Assembly: GCA_023414355.1 (NCBI GenBank)
Contig: JAEZOB010000022.1
Coordinates: forward strand, 1 to 64,000
Direction: 5' to 3'
DNA length: 64,000 nt
DNA from: Bacillota bacterium
Lineage (GTDB): Bacteria; Bacillota; Clostridia; Lachnospirales; Lachnospiraceae
Shown in pieces: positions 7,942 through 16,717 of the stretch (positions within the stretch are counted from its first letter, which is position 1; each line of letters begins with the position of its first letter). The notes under the pieces are model-generated. The model had not been told where the DNA came from. It saw only the letters and a list, made by a program, of their open reading frames with translations, and did no database searches. Made by a program: the position numbers and the translations under genes.

Positions 7942-9189
7942 TTAATCCAGGCCGTTAAATGCAGGGTAAGCCATTTCTCCGTGTTCGGAGATATCGAGAC
8001 CCTGTGCCTCGTCCTTGGTCTCTACTCGGATCGGCATAAATAGCTTCATGATCGTAAGGATAAGGAAGGTCGCAATTCCTGCCAGAGCAATCGATAACAC
8101 GACACTGATTACCTGTGCAACGAACAGGTGGGTATCACCGTAAATCAGACCATCCCACTGAGCTGCAGAGTTAATGGATTTTTGAGTAAAGATACCGGTG
8201 GCAATGCCTCCCCAGATACCTCCGATGCCGTGACAGCCAAAGGCATCTAAGGCATCATCGTATTTAAATAAGGATTTTACCTTGGTCATGGTAAAATAGC
8301 AGATCGGACTTACTAATGCACCAATAATAATGGATGCCCAGATTGGCACAAAGCCTGCACCGGGAGTGATTGCCACAAGTCCGACAACAGCACCGGTAGC
8401 AGCACCAAGCACTGTGGATTTTTTGTGAATCAATTTCTCAAGGAGCATCCAGGATAATAATGCAGCCGCTGCTGAGGTGTTGGTGGTTAAGATAGCATGA
8501 ACTGCAAGGCCATCCGCCGCAAGGGCACTTCCGCCGTTAAAACCAAACCATCCGAACCATAGGAGGCCTGCACCCAGTACAACATAAGGGATATTATGGG
8601 GCTTATAGGAGACAATTCCATACTCTCTTCTCTTCCCAAGGAGAATACTTGCTACAAGACCGGATACACCTGAGCTGATATGAACAACATTTCCTCCGGC
8701 AAAGTCTACGCCACCCAGAGAACGGATAAAACCGCCATCTCCCCATACCATATGAGCGAGAGGATAATATACCAGAACGGACCAGGCAAAAATGAAAACA
8801 ATCAATGCGGAGAAGCGCATTCTTCCAACCAGGGAGCCACAGATTAGGGCGGGGGTGATGATGGCGAACATCATCTGGAAGGTTGCAAATAAGGTCTCCG
8901 GAAGAGTACTGGAATAAGCCGTATTAGGCTCAGCTCCTATACCATTGAAAAAGACATTGCTTAAGCTGCCGATGATTCCGCCGTGATCGGTGCCGAAGGA
9001 GAGGGAATAACCGACAGCAATCCAAAGCAGAGAACCAATTCCACAGATAAAAAAGCAGGACATCATAGTATTTAGGACATTCTTTCGTCTTTCCATTCCT
9101 GCATAGAATAATGCTAATGCAGGTGTCATGAGGAAAACAAGTGCAGAGCACATAATGATAAAGGCAGTATTGGCTAGATTGATTTCCAT
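7942..9189 (-). CDS. amtB: Ammonium transporter AmtB
   Basis: A 415-residue membrane channel for ammonium uptake, with about 11 transmembrane segments. Motifs include FLMTPALALFYAGMERRKN at the N-terminus, the signature WFGWFGFNGGSA, and the pore-histidine region DALDAFGCHGIGGIWGG. The frame continues upstream to 9291, but the family start MEINLANTAFIIMC at 9189 is preferred, preceded by GAAAGGA at a rather long spacing. It is the first gene of an amtB-glnB operon with a consensus promoter and two hairpins in the leader, which suggests attenuation control by nitrogen status. Confidence 0.95.
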   Translation of the reverse strand: MEINLANTAFIIMCSALVFLMTPALALFYAGMERRKNVLNTMMSCFFICGIGSLLWIAVGYSLSFGTDHGGIIGSLSNVFFNGIGAEPNTAYSSTLPETLFATFQMMFAIITPALICGSLVGRMRFSALIVFIFAWSVLVYYPLAHMVWGDGGFIRSLGGVDFAGGNVVHISSGVSGLVASILLGKRREYGIVSYKPHNIPYVVLGAGLLWFGWFGFNGGSALAADGLAVHAILTTNTSAAAALLSWMLLEKLIHKKSTVLGAATGAVVGLVAITPGAGFVPIWASIIIGALVSPICYFTMTKVKSLFKYDDALDAFGCHGIGGIWGGIATGIFTQKSINSAAQWDGLIYGDTHLFVAQVISVVLSIALAGIATFLILTIMKLFMPIRVETKDEAQGLDISEHGEMAYPAFNGLD

Positions 9190-9221
9190 ATATATTGTAT
9201 CCTTTCTTATTTGTAATTTAA

Positions 9222-9267
9222 AAGAGGCCACAGCACACCTGCCTAAGTAGGAATGCTCTGACCTCTT
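9222..9267 (-). promoter_or_regulatory. Second hairpin in the amtB leader, terminator-like
   Basis: On the minus strand AAGAGGTCAGAGCA pairs with TGCTGTGGCCTCTT (14 positions, one mismatch, one G-T) and is followed by TTTT. It lies between the first terminator and the amtB ribosome site, so it could act as a second attenuator or shape access to the start. Confidence 0.6.
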
Positions 9268-9296
9268 CGTCAAATTGAGAGATAATCTCATAAAAT

Positions 9297-9340
9297 AAAA
9301 AAACGATTATTTTATTGGCCGCGGACCAATAGAATAATCG
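9297..9340 (-). terminator. Leader terminator (attenuator) of amtB-glnB
   Basis: On the minus strand CGATTATTCTATTGG and CCAATAAAATAATCG form a 15-position stem with one mismatch, a short GC-rich loop and a run of seven T. It lies only about 15-20 nt after the predicted transcription start, so it should stop most transcripts unless antagonised. Confidence 0.8.
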
Positions 9341-9358
9341 CCTTTGATAATATTCTGT

Positions 9359-9386
9359 ATTATACAGGAATTTTTTTGGTTGTCAA
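9359..9386 (-). promoter_or_regulatory. Consensus promoter of amtB-glnB
   Basis: Minus-strand TTGACA (9381-9386) and TATAAT (9359-9364), both perfect, are separated by 16 nt. Confidence 0.85.
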
Positions 9387-9481
9387 GAACTAAATAAAAA
9401 TCTTTTGATATCTAAAACGGAGAAAACTTCCGGTAGAACGAAATAAAATTATCTCAATATAGAAATTTTTTGCCGGATGAA

Positions 9482-10312
9482 TCAGCTGTTTTTTACCTGC
9501 TGCGTTTGATCCAGGTCTTCCTGGTCTTTCTTACTTTTGGCATTTGCCTGGATATTTGATTTAAGAATAAAGCGTTTTAGAAAATGATCCTTTCCTCTGT
9601 GTTTGACATAGAAATAGCCAAACGTTGAGAATACTACAGCACCGATAAAGTTGACAAAAAGGTCCATCATCGTATCAATGAGACCGATATCAATATAAGA
9701 GCTCCAAACCTGCCCATTGACAGAGAGACTGTCAACGAAGACCTTTACCGGTACATTCCTTTTGTCCGAATTCAGCAGAACCGTGTTGAAAGCATTGATA
9801 TAGGTATCCTTCTGCATATCAAAGCCAAGGAATTGATCCATGGAAAACTCAAACATTTCCCATACAACCCCGATGGTCATAGAAAAGCAAAAGGCTACGA
9901 GAGCAACAAAGACCGGCGATAGGGAGATGGCGAATCGGTCATTCTTATTCAAAATATCAATCAATGACAATCCGATGGCAGCAGCTAAAAATCCGTTTAG
10001 GGTATGTAGCGTTGTATCCCAGTAGGGGAAAATCAGATAATAGGAATTGATCTCTCCAAGAATTTCTGCTGAGAAGATGAATAACAGGATAATGATCTCC
10101 AACGTATCAGGGATATCGATATGGATCCTTTTTTCAATAAAGCTGGGTATCATAAATAAGATCAGGGTTAGGATACAGAGGAAGATGTTCTCATAATCCC
10201 TTGAACGGATCTGATCGATGATTACCAGGACAACGGACAGGCGCAGCAGCAGGTAGACGATGGACAAGCCAGTCAGTTTTTTTTGATGCAGTAATTTCTT
10301 TTTAATATTCAT
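9482..10312 (-). CDS. YjdF-like integral membrane protein (DUF2238-type)
   Basis: A 276-residue protein with seven or so hydrophobic segments. The middle contains a stretch typical of the YjdF/DUF2238 membrane family: GEINSYYLIFPYWDTTLHTL, with conserved Asp, His and a following NGF motif, then VVWEMFEFSMD (about 148-158). The C-terminal 35 residues are a charged cytoplasmic tail rich in Lys, Asp and Gln. The ATG follows GGGGGAATCC. The function of the family is not established. It stands alone between amtB and the CBS gene, all on the minus strand. Confidence 0.75.
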   Translation of the reverse strand: MNIKKKLLHQKKLTGLSIVYLLLRLSVVLVIIDQIRSRDYENIFLCILTLILFMIPSFIEKRIHIDIPDTLEIIILLFIFSAEILGEINSYYLIFPYWDTTLHTLNGFLAAAIGLSLIDILNKNDRFAISLSPVFVALVAFCFSMTIGVVWEMFEFSMDQFLGFDMQKDTYINAFNTVLLNSDKRNVPVKVFVDSLSVNGQVWSSYIDIGLIDTMMDLFVNFIGAVVFSTFGYFYVKHRGKDHFLKRFILKSNIQANAKSKKDQEDLDQTQQVKNS

Positions 10313-10451
10313 ATGGATTCCCCCGGAGATAATATGTTCTATGCTATTGTATCATGAAAAACAGGAAAAAGAATTAGATAATTTTAAGAGAAGCATGAAA
10401 AAGGAGATTCTACCTTGTAAGTGGCAAGCATATCCGCATAGTATTATGTAA

Positions 10452-10473
10452 AGCGGGAAGATCCCGCTTTTAT
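10452..10473. terminator. Compact hairpin at the end of the CBS gene
   Basis: AAAGCGGGA and TCCCGCTTT form a 9-bp stem with a 3-nt loop. It overlaps the CBS stop codon on the minus strand; the U-tract is poor, so termination is likely but not certain. Confidence 0.6.
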
Positions 10474-10898
10474 CTGATATTAGTTCCGGGCATGGAAATA
10501 TTCTTCAGGGCATCCTCTGCGCTATTCTGGCAGACGGGCTCTAAGGAAATATCGCCAAGAGCGACAATACCAATCAAACTATTATCCTCAACGATGGGAA
10601 GGCGTCTGATCTGACGGTCACTCATTAATCTGGCAGCATCATTGACATCCATTTCAGGGCTGGCAAAGACAACTTCCTTTGTCATGACATCTCCAACCCG
10701 GCGGTGGGCGGTATCTTCTCCGGTTGCGACACTTCTTACTGCGATATCACGGTCAGTAACAATACCGATGATTTTATCCTGAGTACAGACAGGGATAGAA
10801 CCGCAGTTATACTGCTTCATCAGCTGCGCAGCACGTTCCAGGGAATCATCAGAACGTAGGCTGGCAATGTCCTTCGACATAATTTCTCTAACCTTCAA
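10470..10898 (-). CDS. Two-CBS-domain protein
   Basis: A 142-residue protein made of two CBS domains (about residues 7-60 and 73-130): VREIMSKDIASLRSDDSLER, CGSIPVCTQ, IVTDRDIAVR, then VMTKEVVFASPEMDVNDAA and RRLPIVEDNSLIGIVALGDI. Such stand-alone pairs bind adenine nucleotides or SAM and regulate partners. I place the start at a TTG (10896-10898), because it gives the usual MKVREIM N-terminus and lies eight bases after GGAGG. The alternative GTG at 10907 falls inside the ribosome site itself. That ribosome site is the 3' arm of a terminator hairpin, so translation should depend on the hairpin being open. Confidence 0.85.
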   Translation of the reverse strand: MKVREIMSKDIASLRSDDSLERAAQLMKQYNCGSIPVCTQDKIIGIVTDRDIAVRSVATGEDTAHRRVGDVMTKEVVFASPEMDVNDAARLMSDRQIRRLPIVEDNSLIGIVALGDISLEPVCQNSAEDALKNISMPGTNIR

Positions 10899-10940
10899 AA
10901 AAATCACCTCCAGGAATAGCGTTCCCTCGGAGGTGATTTT
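10897..10940 (-). terminator. Terminator whose 3' arm is the CBS gene's ribosome site
   Basis: On the minus strand AAAATCACCTCC and GGAGGTGATTTT form a perfect 12-bp stem with a 17-nt loop, followed directly by more T to give a U-tract. It terminates the metallophosphoesterase transcript. GGAGG in the 3' arm is also the only Shine-Dalgarno sequence for the CBS gene. Confidence 0.85.
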
Positions 10941-10952
10941 CTATCATGTAAT

Positions 10953-11891
10953 TTAATCATCATTGTCCATTTCCTGACAGGGCTCTGAATATGAATAGTT
11001 TTTACAATCATATTTCGCAATCGGCTCGGGACCCCGAACCACATGTCGTTCGATTCGGACCACTCCGTTTTCATCCACGGAAACTCTCCACTCTACCATC
11101 AGAATCTTTCCATGCAGGATTTCGATCCCTGTAATTCCTCTGGTGCGAATACAGCAGCCTGTATTGAAGTAGGGAAGCTCACCCTCTTTGGGATATTTCG
11201 GACGATGGGTGTGACCGCAGATCAGCATCATCTTGTGATCCTTGATCCATCGGTTATAGGCACGTTCTACCTTATGCCGTTTATACAGATTCCTCGCCGG
11301 GCTGGCAGGATTCTCGAAACCGACGACATGCATGAACCGCCAGAAATACCTCACCATAAGCATAGAGACAAACCAAAGCCGGTCATTCATGAGATCGCCC
11401 TGATGACCATGGACCGTGAGTATTTCCTGGCCGGTCTTCTCGTGCTTTAAAAGTAAAGCCTCATAAGGTGTCAGACCATGAAACAGATCCACCCTTTCCT
11501 GATGATATTCATCGTAAAAGGAGTAATAATTCTCATCTACAAACTGTTTGGATTTCAGATAAATATTATGATTTCCATACAGCATTATGAGTCGTCCCGC
11601 ATCAAAGAATTTCTTCAGCACGACAAAAATATCGGTATGAGCAAGGCGGATATGCTTAAACACGGGATATTCCCACAGTTCATCGCCATCACCGACCTCG
11701 ATATATTCATAGCCCTGATTAAAGTAGTAATTTAATGCATACAGGTAGATATTCTGGTTTCTGGAAAATTCGTCTGATACGCTGTCATCGCCACGGTGTA
11801 TATCACTGAAAAAGATTAATTTGGAGTTTTCATCAAAATACTGAATCTTCGCATTTTTATATGCATCTGTCAGCCGTACATCCGCACGCAT
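10953..11891 (-). CDS. Calcineurin-like metallophosphoesterase
   Basis: A 312-residue protein with all the metal-ligand motifs of the superfamily: SDIH (Asp30, His32), GDGDELWE (about 67), GNHN (about 103), the VHGHQGD motif in the middle, and GHTHRP (about 223). The general layout resembles the UDP-diacylglucosamine hydrolase/phosphoesterase branch, but this Gram-positive has no LPS, so the substrate is unknown. The ATG follows GGAGGCGATAAA. An extended -10 (TGCTATAAT, plus-strand 11959-11967) lies about 70 bp upstream. Confidence 0.85.
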   Translation of the reverse strand: MRADVRLTDAYKNAKIQYFDENSKLIFFSDIHRGDDSVSDEFSRNQNIYLYALNYYFNQGYEYIEVGDGDELWEYPVFKHIRLAHTDIFVVLKKFFDAGRLIMLYGNHNIYLKSKQFVDENYYSFYDEYHQERVDLFHGLTPYEALLLKHEKTGQEILTVHGHQGDLMNDRLWFVSMLMVRYFWRFMHVVGFENPASPARNLYKRHKVERAYNRWIKDHKMMLICGHTHRPKYPKEGELPYFNTGCCIRTRGITGIEILHGKILMVEWRVSVDENGVVRIERHVVRGPEPIAKYDCKNYSYSEPCQEMDNDD

Positions 11892-12232
11892 TTTATCGCC
11901 TCCGTAATTGAGATCGAAGCCTGAGAAAACATCGGATCCGTTGGTTAATTCTGTGTCTATTATAGCATATCTGTCGGCAAAGTGATAGCTCTAATGATGG
12001 TTAGCATTCTCAGGATACTCCATGCATATGCAAGACTGTAAAGTATGCTAGAACAAAAGCTTAACAAAATCTTAATTCTGCCATCCGGTATTGCGTTTGA
12101 TGTGTTAAGTGTTATAATTTTTTTAACTGCTTAAGGCGATGCAAGGATAGGGATAAGTTGGGGGATATGTATAAAACAGGAAAGCCTTGTTTATACTGAA
12201 AAATAAAAATAAAAATAAAGGTATATAGAAGT
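11892..12232. other. Divergent intergenic region with promoters both ways
   Basis: It carries the minus-strand extended -10 (TGCTATAAT, 11959-11967) for the phosphoesterase. On the plus strand, TTGCGT at 12091-12096, 16 nt and TATAAT at 12113-12118 lie ahead of the next gene, whose leader is about 110 nt and A-rich. No coding frame with a ribosome site was found. Confidence 0.55.
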
Positions 12233-12964
12233 ATGCGCAGAAGAATTTGGGGATATAGCATCATCCTGCTGCTGATCTTAGCCGGATTATGTATGGTGAC
12301 GAGAAAGGATAAGAGAACTGCGGAAACAGAGGCTACAATAGAACAGAAGCTTTGTAAGCTCTTGCAGGATCGGGAAAGCCTGATTGATTATGCCGCTGAC
12401 GAGAAAAGAATCTATGCTATCGTCAGTAGCTCGGGAAATCGGGAGTATGGCGATTACCTTATGGTATTTCTACAGCAAGGGGATCGTAGCTATGAAAGGG
12501 AATACAGCAATGACTTTTCTGACCTAAAGCCCTGGAAGCTGGAATTGGCAGATATAGACGGAGACGGAAGAAGGGATATTCTCACGGCGGTCAGGAAGAC
12601 GACTCATTATGATTCCGTGGAGAAGAACCGATTTTTTATCTTCGATTATATAGACGGTAAGCTGGTGAAGAAATGGACCGGGTCTCAGATTGCAGGAACC
12701 TGGAAGGATTTTTATGCAAAGGATTATTTGCCGATGAAGGGAGAGGAAGTATTGTTCATTTCCCAGACAGAGGAGGGTAGGGAAAGACTCGGAATCTATT
12801 ATTGGTTCAAATTCGGCTTTCTGTTGCTTGCTCAGAGTGAGGACTATGAGAAGATCGAAGAACTCCGATTTACCGAAGATAATCAATTACAGATAAATTG
12901 CAGCAAGGATAAGGAAAATTGGATTGAACTGACAGTAAAAAGCGGAACAATCATACGTAGATAA
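12233..12964 (+). CDS. Exported/anchored protein with an FG-GAP-like Ca-binding loop
   Basis: A 243-residue protein of unknown function. Residues 4-22 form a signal anchor (RIWGYSIILLLILAGLCMV) without a proper lipobox. The rest is extracytoplasmic and includes LADIDGDGRRDIL (about 103-115), the Asp-rich loop seen in FG-GAP and VCBS repeats, followed by beta-rich sequence. The ribosome site is weak. It ends 35 bp before the DUF3160 lipoprotein and is probably co-transcribed with it, suggesting both act at the cell surface. Confidence 0.7.
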   Translation: MRRRIWGYSIILLLILAGLCMVTRKDKRTAETEATIEQKLCKLLQDRESLIDYAADEKRIYAIVSSSGNREYGDYLMVFLQQGDRSYEREYSNDFSDLKPWKLELADIDGDGRRDILTAVRKTTHYDSVEKNRFFIFDYIDGKLVKKWTGSQIAGTWKDFYAKDYLPMKGEEVLFISQTEEGRERLGIYYWFKFGFLLLAQSEDYEKIEELRFTEDNQLQINCSKDKENWIELTVKSGTIIRR

Positions 12965-12999
12965 TGGTGCCGTCATATGACAGCGGAATGGAGGTAATC

Positions 13000-15336
13000 A
13001 TGAAAAGGATAAAAAGTATTTGCGTAATTTTATTGTGTCTGTGTCTTATTCTAACAGGATGTCAGAATAATAAGGGCAGAGATCAACAGGAGAAAATCGG
13101 TACAAATAGTAAAACGGAAGATAATTCTGAGCTGGTGAAAAAACCAACCGTAACCCCATTTCCGACGAACAGCTCGGAGGCTTCGGAGCCAGTGAATTCC
13201 GGTATGCTATATCTTGATAACGACTGGACCGTCGGAAGAACCATGAAACCCTTCAAATCATCCTACACGGCATTAGAGACAGAGGCAAACGTAGCCGGCT
13301 ATAAGATTGCAGGGGATTTGTCCAATGTGGAGAATATCGATCAGTTCTCCGGTTTAACCAAAGAGCAGCAGAAGCTGCTGGTAAAGAACGGCTTTGTTGT
13401 GCTTCCTACAACGAATACCAAGATGTACTATACTTATGATGGCAACGAATACAGCGGGGTGCCGAATTTTATTACCTCGGACAGTGTATTACATCTGTAT
13501 CATCTGTTTTATGATAAGTCCCTGATGAATGTGGAAACCAGCTATCTCTATGAGGATTTGGACCTGTTGACAAAGCAGATGCTTGGGAATTCCCTTCTGT
13601 TGCTGGCACAGCTTAAGGATGAGAAACTGATCGAATTGCAGAAGGACAATGTAGTCTACTTCCTGGTGGCCAGAATGCTGATGTTAAATTCTACAGAAGT
13701 TCCGGTGGAGGTTGACAATGAACTTCTGACACTTGCCAGGCAGGAATATCAATTGGCAACAGAAGCAAAGGAAATGACAGAATCCCCCTTAATAAAATCA
13801 AAGGTGGATTATACGATGTTTACCGTCAGAGGACATTATACCAGGAGTGAGGAGCTTGGCAGGTTCTTTCGAACCATGATGTGGTTTGGCATCCTTCCTT
13901 ACAACTTTTTTGATTTCGAAGGGGTATACCAGTATGAGAATGTGTTACGATCGCTACTGATTTCATATACGACCTTTGCCAAGAATGATACTGCCTGTAA
14001 TGCTGAGCTATGGAGTAATATTTATCTGCCGACCTCAGAATATGTAGGGGTATCCGACGATATCAATGTCTTCACGATGAATGAGCTTCGGCAGAAGGTA
14101 TTTCAAGACGTAACAAATCCTGATATCTTTAATGATGATGTTTACTACGATGCATTACTGGCAGCGGTGAAGGCTCTTCCTGACCCTGAAATTCAAGGAA
14201 AGCTGACAGTGCAGGAGGTAGCGACAGGCAAGCAATTCCGCTTCATGGGACAGCGTTATGTCCTGGACAGTGATATTCTTCAGGATCTGGTAGAGCCTAT
14301 CCTGCGAGAATTACCGAGTGCGCTTGACTTGATGGGAGTTTTAGGAAGCAAGACAGCAGAGGACCTTCAAAAAAATGTATATCAGCCCCAGAAAGCTTGG
14401 CCTGAGTATACGGGTAATTATGTAAATTGGAAGGAAGCGGTCTCTGCTCTGACGCCGGATTACTGGGGCACGAATCTCTATACCGGCTGGCTCTGGACAC
14501 TTCAGGAGGCCTTGAAGGAATACACAGTGGGTTCCGGAATGCCATTCTTTATGATGAATGATGCATGGAGTAAGAAATCCTTAAATACAGCGATCGGAAG
14601 CTATACGGAATTAAAGCATGACACCGTCCTTTACGGAAAACAGGCTATGGCGGAGGCGGGTGGACCGGTTGAGTTTGCAAAGTCCCATTATGTGGAGCCG
14701 AAGGTAGAACTGTATGGGAAGCTTTACTACCTGACGAATTATACGGTTACTGCACTTAAAGAACGTGGGATGCTGAATGAGAAAATCCTTGCAGGAGCAG
14801 AGGAATATAAGGAGTTATTACAGCTCTTAATATCCTGTTCTACGAAGGAATTGAAGAATGAGCCCCTCAGCGATGAAGAGAACAAGGAACTGCTTCGCTA
14901 TGGCGGAACGTTGGAGAAGATCTCCAGTTCCTTACTGAATGGCATCACAGATGCACAGGAGGACTATCCAAATATCGAAATATCTGATATGCTGGTTACA
15001 GATATTGCTACCGGAGCAGGACAGTATTTATCTCTTGGTACAGGTTATTTTGATGATATCTATGTGGTTGCACCCATGCTTGGAAAGCTTTATCTGTGTC
15101 GTGGTTCTGTCTATTCCTCCTATGAATTCACAAGCAGTAAGCGCCTGACAGATGAAGAATGGTGGGCGTACAATGGAATTAGTATAGACCATGAGGATTA
15201 CGGAGATTTTGCGCAGATTGGAGAACCCTCTGCGGACCTACCGTTACAGCAGGACTGGGTGAAGACCTTCAAGTCCGATACGAATCAGGTGACGGTGAAA
15301 GTCTTGGAGGTTGACTTTGATAACCTGGAGGATTAA
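13000..15336 (+). CDS. DUF3160-type lipoprotein
   Basis: A 778-residue secreted lipoprotein. The signal peptide MKRIKSICVILLCLCLILTG is followed by the lipobox cysteine (Cys21). A Thr/Pro/Ser-rich linker to about residue 65 leads into a large helical domain with the features of DUF3160: GFVVLPTTNTKMYYTYDGNE, then ITSDSVLHLYHLFYDKSL, FGILPYNFFDFEG and GTDMPFF-like WGTNLYTGWLWTLQ. The biochemical role of the family is unknown. The ATG at 13000 was chosen over the upstream in-frame ATG at 12964 because GGAGGTAATC precedes it and it begins the signal peptide. Confidence 0.85.
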   Translation: MKRIKSICVILLCLCLILTGCQNNKGRDQQEKIGTNSKTEDNSELVKKPTVTPFPTNSSEASEPVNSGMLYLDNDWTVGRTMKPFKSSYTALETEANVAGYKIAGDLSNVENIDQFSGLTKEQQKLLVKNGFVVLPTTNTKMYYTYDGNEYSGVPNFITSDSVLHLYHLFYDKSLMNVETSYLYEDLDLLTKQMLGNSLLLLAQLKDEKLIELQKDNVVYFLVARMLMLNSTEVPVEVDNELLTLARQEYQLATEAKEMTESPLIKSKVDYTMFTVRGHYTRSEELGRFFRTMMWFGILPYNFFDFEGVYQYENVLRSLLISYTTFAKNDTACNAELWSNIYLPTSEYVGVSDDINVFTMNELRQKVFQDVTNPDIFNDDVYYDALLAAVKALPDPEIQGKLTVQEVATGKQFRFMGQRYVLDSDILQDLVEPILRELPSALDLMGVLGSKTAEDLQKNVYQPQKAWPEYTGNYVNWKEAVSALTPDYWGTNLYTGWLWTLQEALKEYTVGSGMPFFMMNDAWSKKSLNTAIGSYTELKHDTVLYGKQAMAEAGGPVEFAKSHYVEPKVELYGKLYYLTNYTVTALKERGMLNEKILAGAEEYKELLQLLISCSTKELKNEPLSDEENKELLRYGGTLEKISSSLLNGITDAQEDYPNIEISDMLVTDIATGAGQYLSLGTGYFDDIYVVAPMLGKLYLCRGSVYSSYEFTSSKRLTDEEWWAYNGISIDHEDYGDFAQIGEPSADLPLQQDWVKTFKSDTNQVTVKVLEVDFDNLED

Positions 15337-15450
15337 ATGATTGATTTAGGCACCAATAAATGATCTAAAGGAATGTGTAACCCTTTAGGAATGGGTGATA
15401 CCAAGGAATAAGTAACACTAAGGCTTGAGATGGGAAGGAAGGTTATACGC

Positions 15451-16458
15451 ATGAATCAGGTAGTACTTGGCAAGACGGGAATAAAAGTGGATAAGAATGG
15501 TTTCGGAGCTCTCCCGATCCAGAGAATCAGCAGGGAGGAAGCATCCCTTATCTTAAGGAAGGCTTATGACAGCGGAATTACATTTTTTGATACCGCAAGA
15601 TTTTATACAGACAGTGAAGAGAAGCTGGGTTATGCCTTAAACGATGTCAGAAGAAAGATTTATATCGCATCCAAGACCATGACCACAGAAGTCAAGGAAT
15701 TCTGGAAACAGTTGAATACGACACTTGAACAGCTTAAAACAGATTATCTGGATATCTACCAGTTTCATAACCCCGGTTTCTGCCCGAAACCGGGGGATGG
15801 TACCGGATTATATGAAGCGATGCAGGAGGCAAAGGAAAAAGGTATGATCCGATTTATCGGTATCACGAATCACCGCCTGCCTGTCGCGATGGAAGCAGCA
15901 GAATCAGGGCTGTACGATACCATTCAGTTCCCCTTTAGTTATCTAGCAACCGAGAAGGAGGTTGCACTGGTAAAGCTATGCGAAGAGAAGGAAATTGGTT
16001 TCCTTGCTATGAAAGCCCTGTCCGGTGGTCTGATTACGAATTCAGCAGCAGCTTATGCTTTCCTGGCACAATTCGAGAATGTTCTGCCCATCTGGGGAAT
16101 ACAGAAGATGAAGGAACTCGAAGAATTCATCGGATACATCGAGGAGCCTCCTGTACTGAATGATGAGCTTAGGGCTGTCATAGAGAAAGACCGCAAGGAA
16201 TTGTCCTCAAATTTCTGCAGAGGCTGCGGCTATTGTCTTCCTTGCCCGGCTGGAATTGATATTCCGACCTCTGCAAGAATGTCATTGATGATCCGTAGAG
16301 CTCCGGTCTCTGTCTATTTGAACGATTCCTGGAAAGCGAAAATGAAACTGATTGAGAACTGCATCCATTGCGATCATTGTAAGAACCATTGTCCGTATGG
16401 TCTCGATACACCTTCATTGCTTGCCGATAATTGGGCTGACTATCAGACCTTTCTGTAA
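15451..16458 (+). CDS. Aldo/keto reductase with C-terminal two-[4Fe-4S] ferredoxin domain
   Basis: A 335-residue cytoplasmic oxidoreductase. Residues 1-250 form an AKR barrel: FFDTARFYTDSEEKLGYAL carries the catalytic Asp and Tyr, followed by KTMTTEVKEFW and LDIYQFHNP. The C-terminal 80 residues hold CRGCGYCLPCPAGIDIP and CIHCDHCKNHCPYGLDTP, two ferredoxin-type clusters. This fusion is common in Clostridia and implies electron transfer from or to ferredoxin rather than only NADPH; the substrate is unknown. The start at 15451 has GGAAGG eight bases upstream, whereas the frame's earlier ATG (15430) has none. Confidence 0.9.
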   Translation: MNQVVLGKTGIKVDKNGFGALPIQRISREEASLILRKAYDSGITFFDTARFYTDSEEKLGYALNDVRRKIYIASKTMTTEVKEFWKQLNTTLEQLKTDYLDIYQFHNPGFCPKPGDGTGLYEAMQEAKEKGMIRFIGITNHRLPVAMEAAESGLYDTIQFPFSYLATEKEVALVKLCEEKEIGFLAMKALSGGLITNSAAAYAFLAQFENVLPIWGIQKMKELEEFIGYIEEPPVLNDELRAVIEKDRKELSSNFCRGCGYCLPCPAGIDIPTSARMSLMIRRAPVSVYLNDSWKAKMKLIENCIHCDHCKNHCPYGLDTPSLLADNWADYQTFL

Positions 16459-16514
16459 CTCCTGATACATAGGCTGTTGTTCTTTTGCAGCCATACAGTA
16501 ATGGAGGGTTGTTT

Positions 16515-16712
16515 ATGAAGGGTAAATTGGTATACAGTATTCTTGCGATTTTTACAGTTTTGGTAACAATCTTTGGGCTCGGCCCCGTACTTTTTGCAGA
16601 TGGGACAACAAGGGAGAGAATGAATACACTTCTACTTGTCCTATCCTGTTATGTGTTAATATTTGCCTGTTTTTATACCGTATACAGACGGAGAAAGAAC
16701 AGAAAGGAATAA
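16515..16712 (+). CDS. Small two-helix membrane protein
   Basis: A 65-residue protein with a good GGAGGG ribosome site. Two hydrophobic segments (about residues 5-25 and 36-55) flank a short polar loop (DGTTRERMN), and the C-terminus is basic (RRRKNRKE), so both ends are probably cytoplasmic. It ends six bases before truA and is likely co-transcribed with it. No family was recognised. Confidence 0.7.
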   Translation: MKGKLVYSILAIFTVLVTIFGLGPVLFADGTTRERMNTLLLVLSCYVLIFACFYTVYRRRKNRKE

Positions 16713-16717
16713 ATGTA

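Noticed and set aside
15365..15388. Hairpin CTAAAGG/CCTTTAG between the DUF3160 and AKR genes
   Set aside because: The stem is only 7 bp and no T-run follows, so neither a terminator nor a regulator call is supported.
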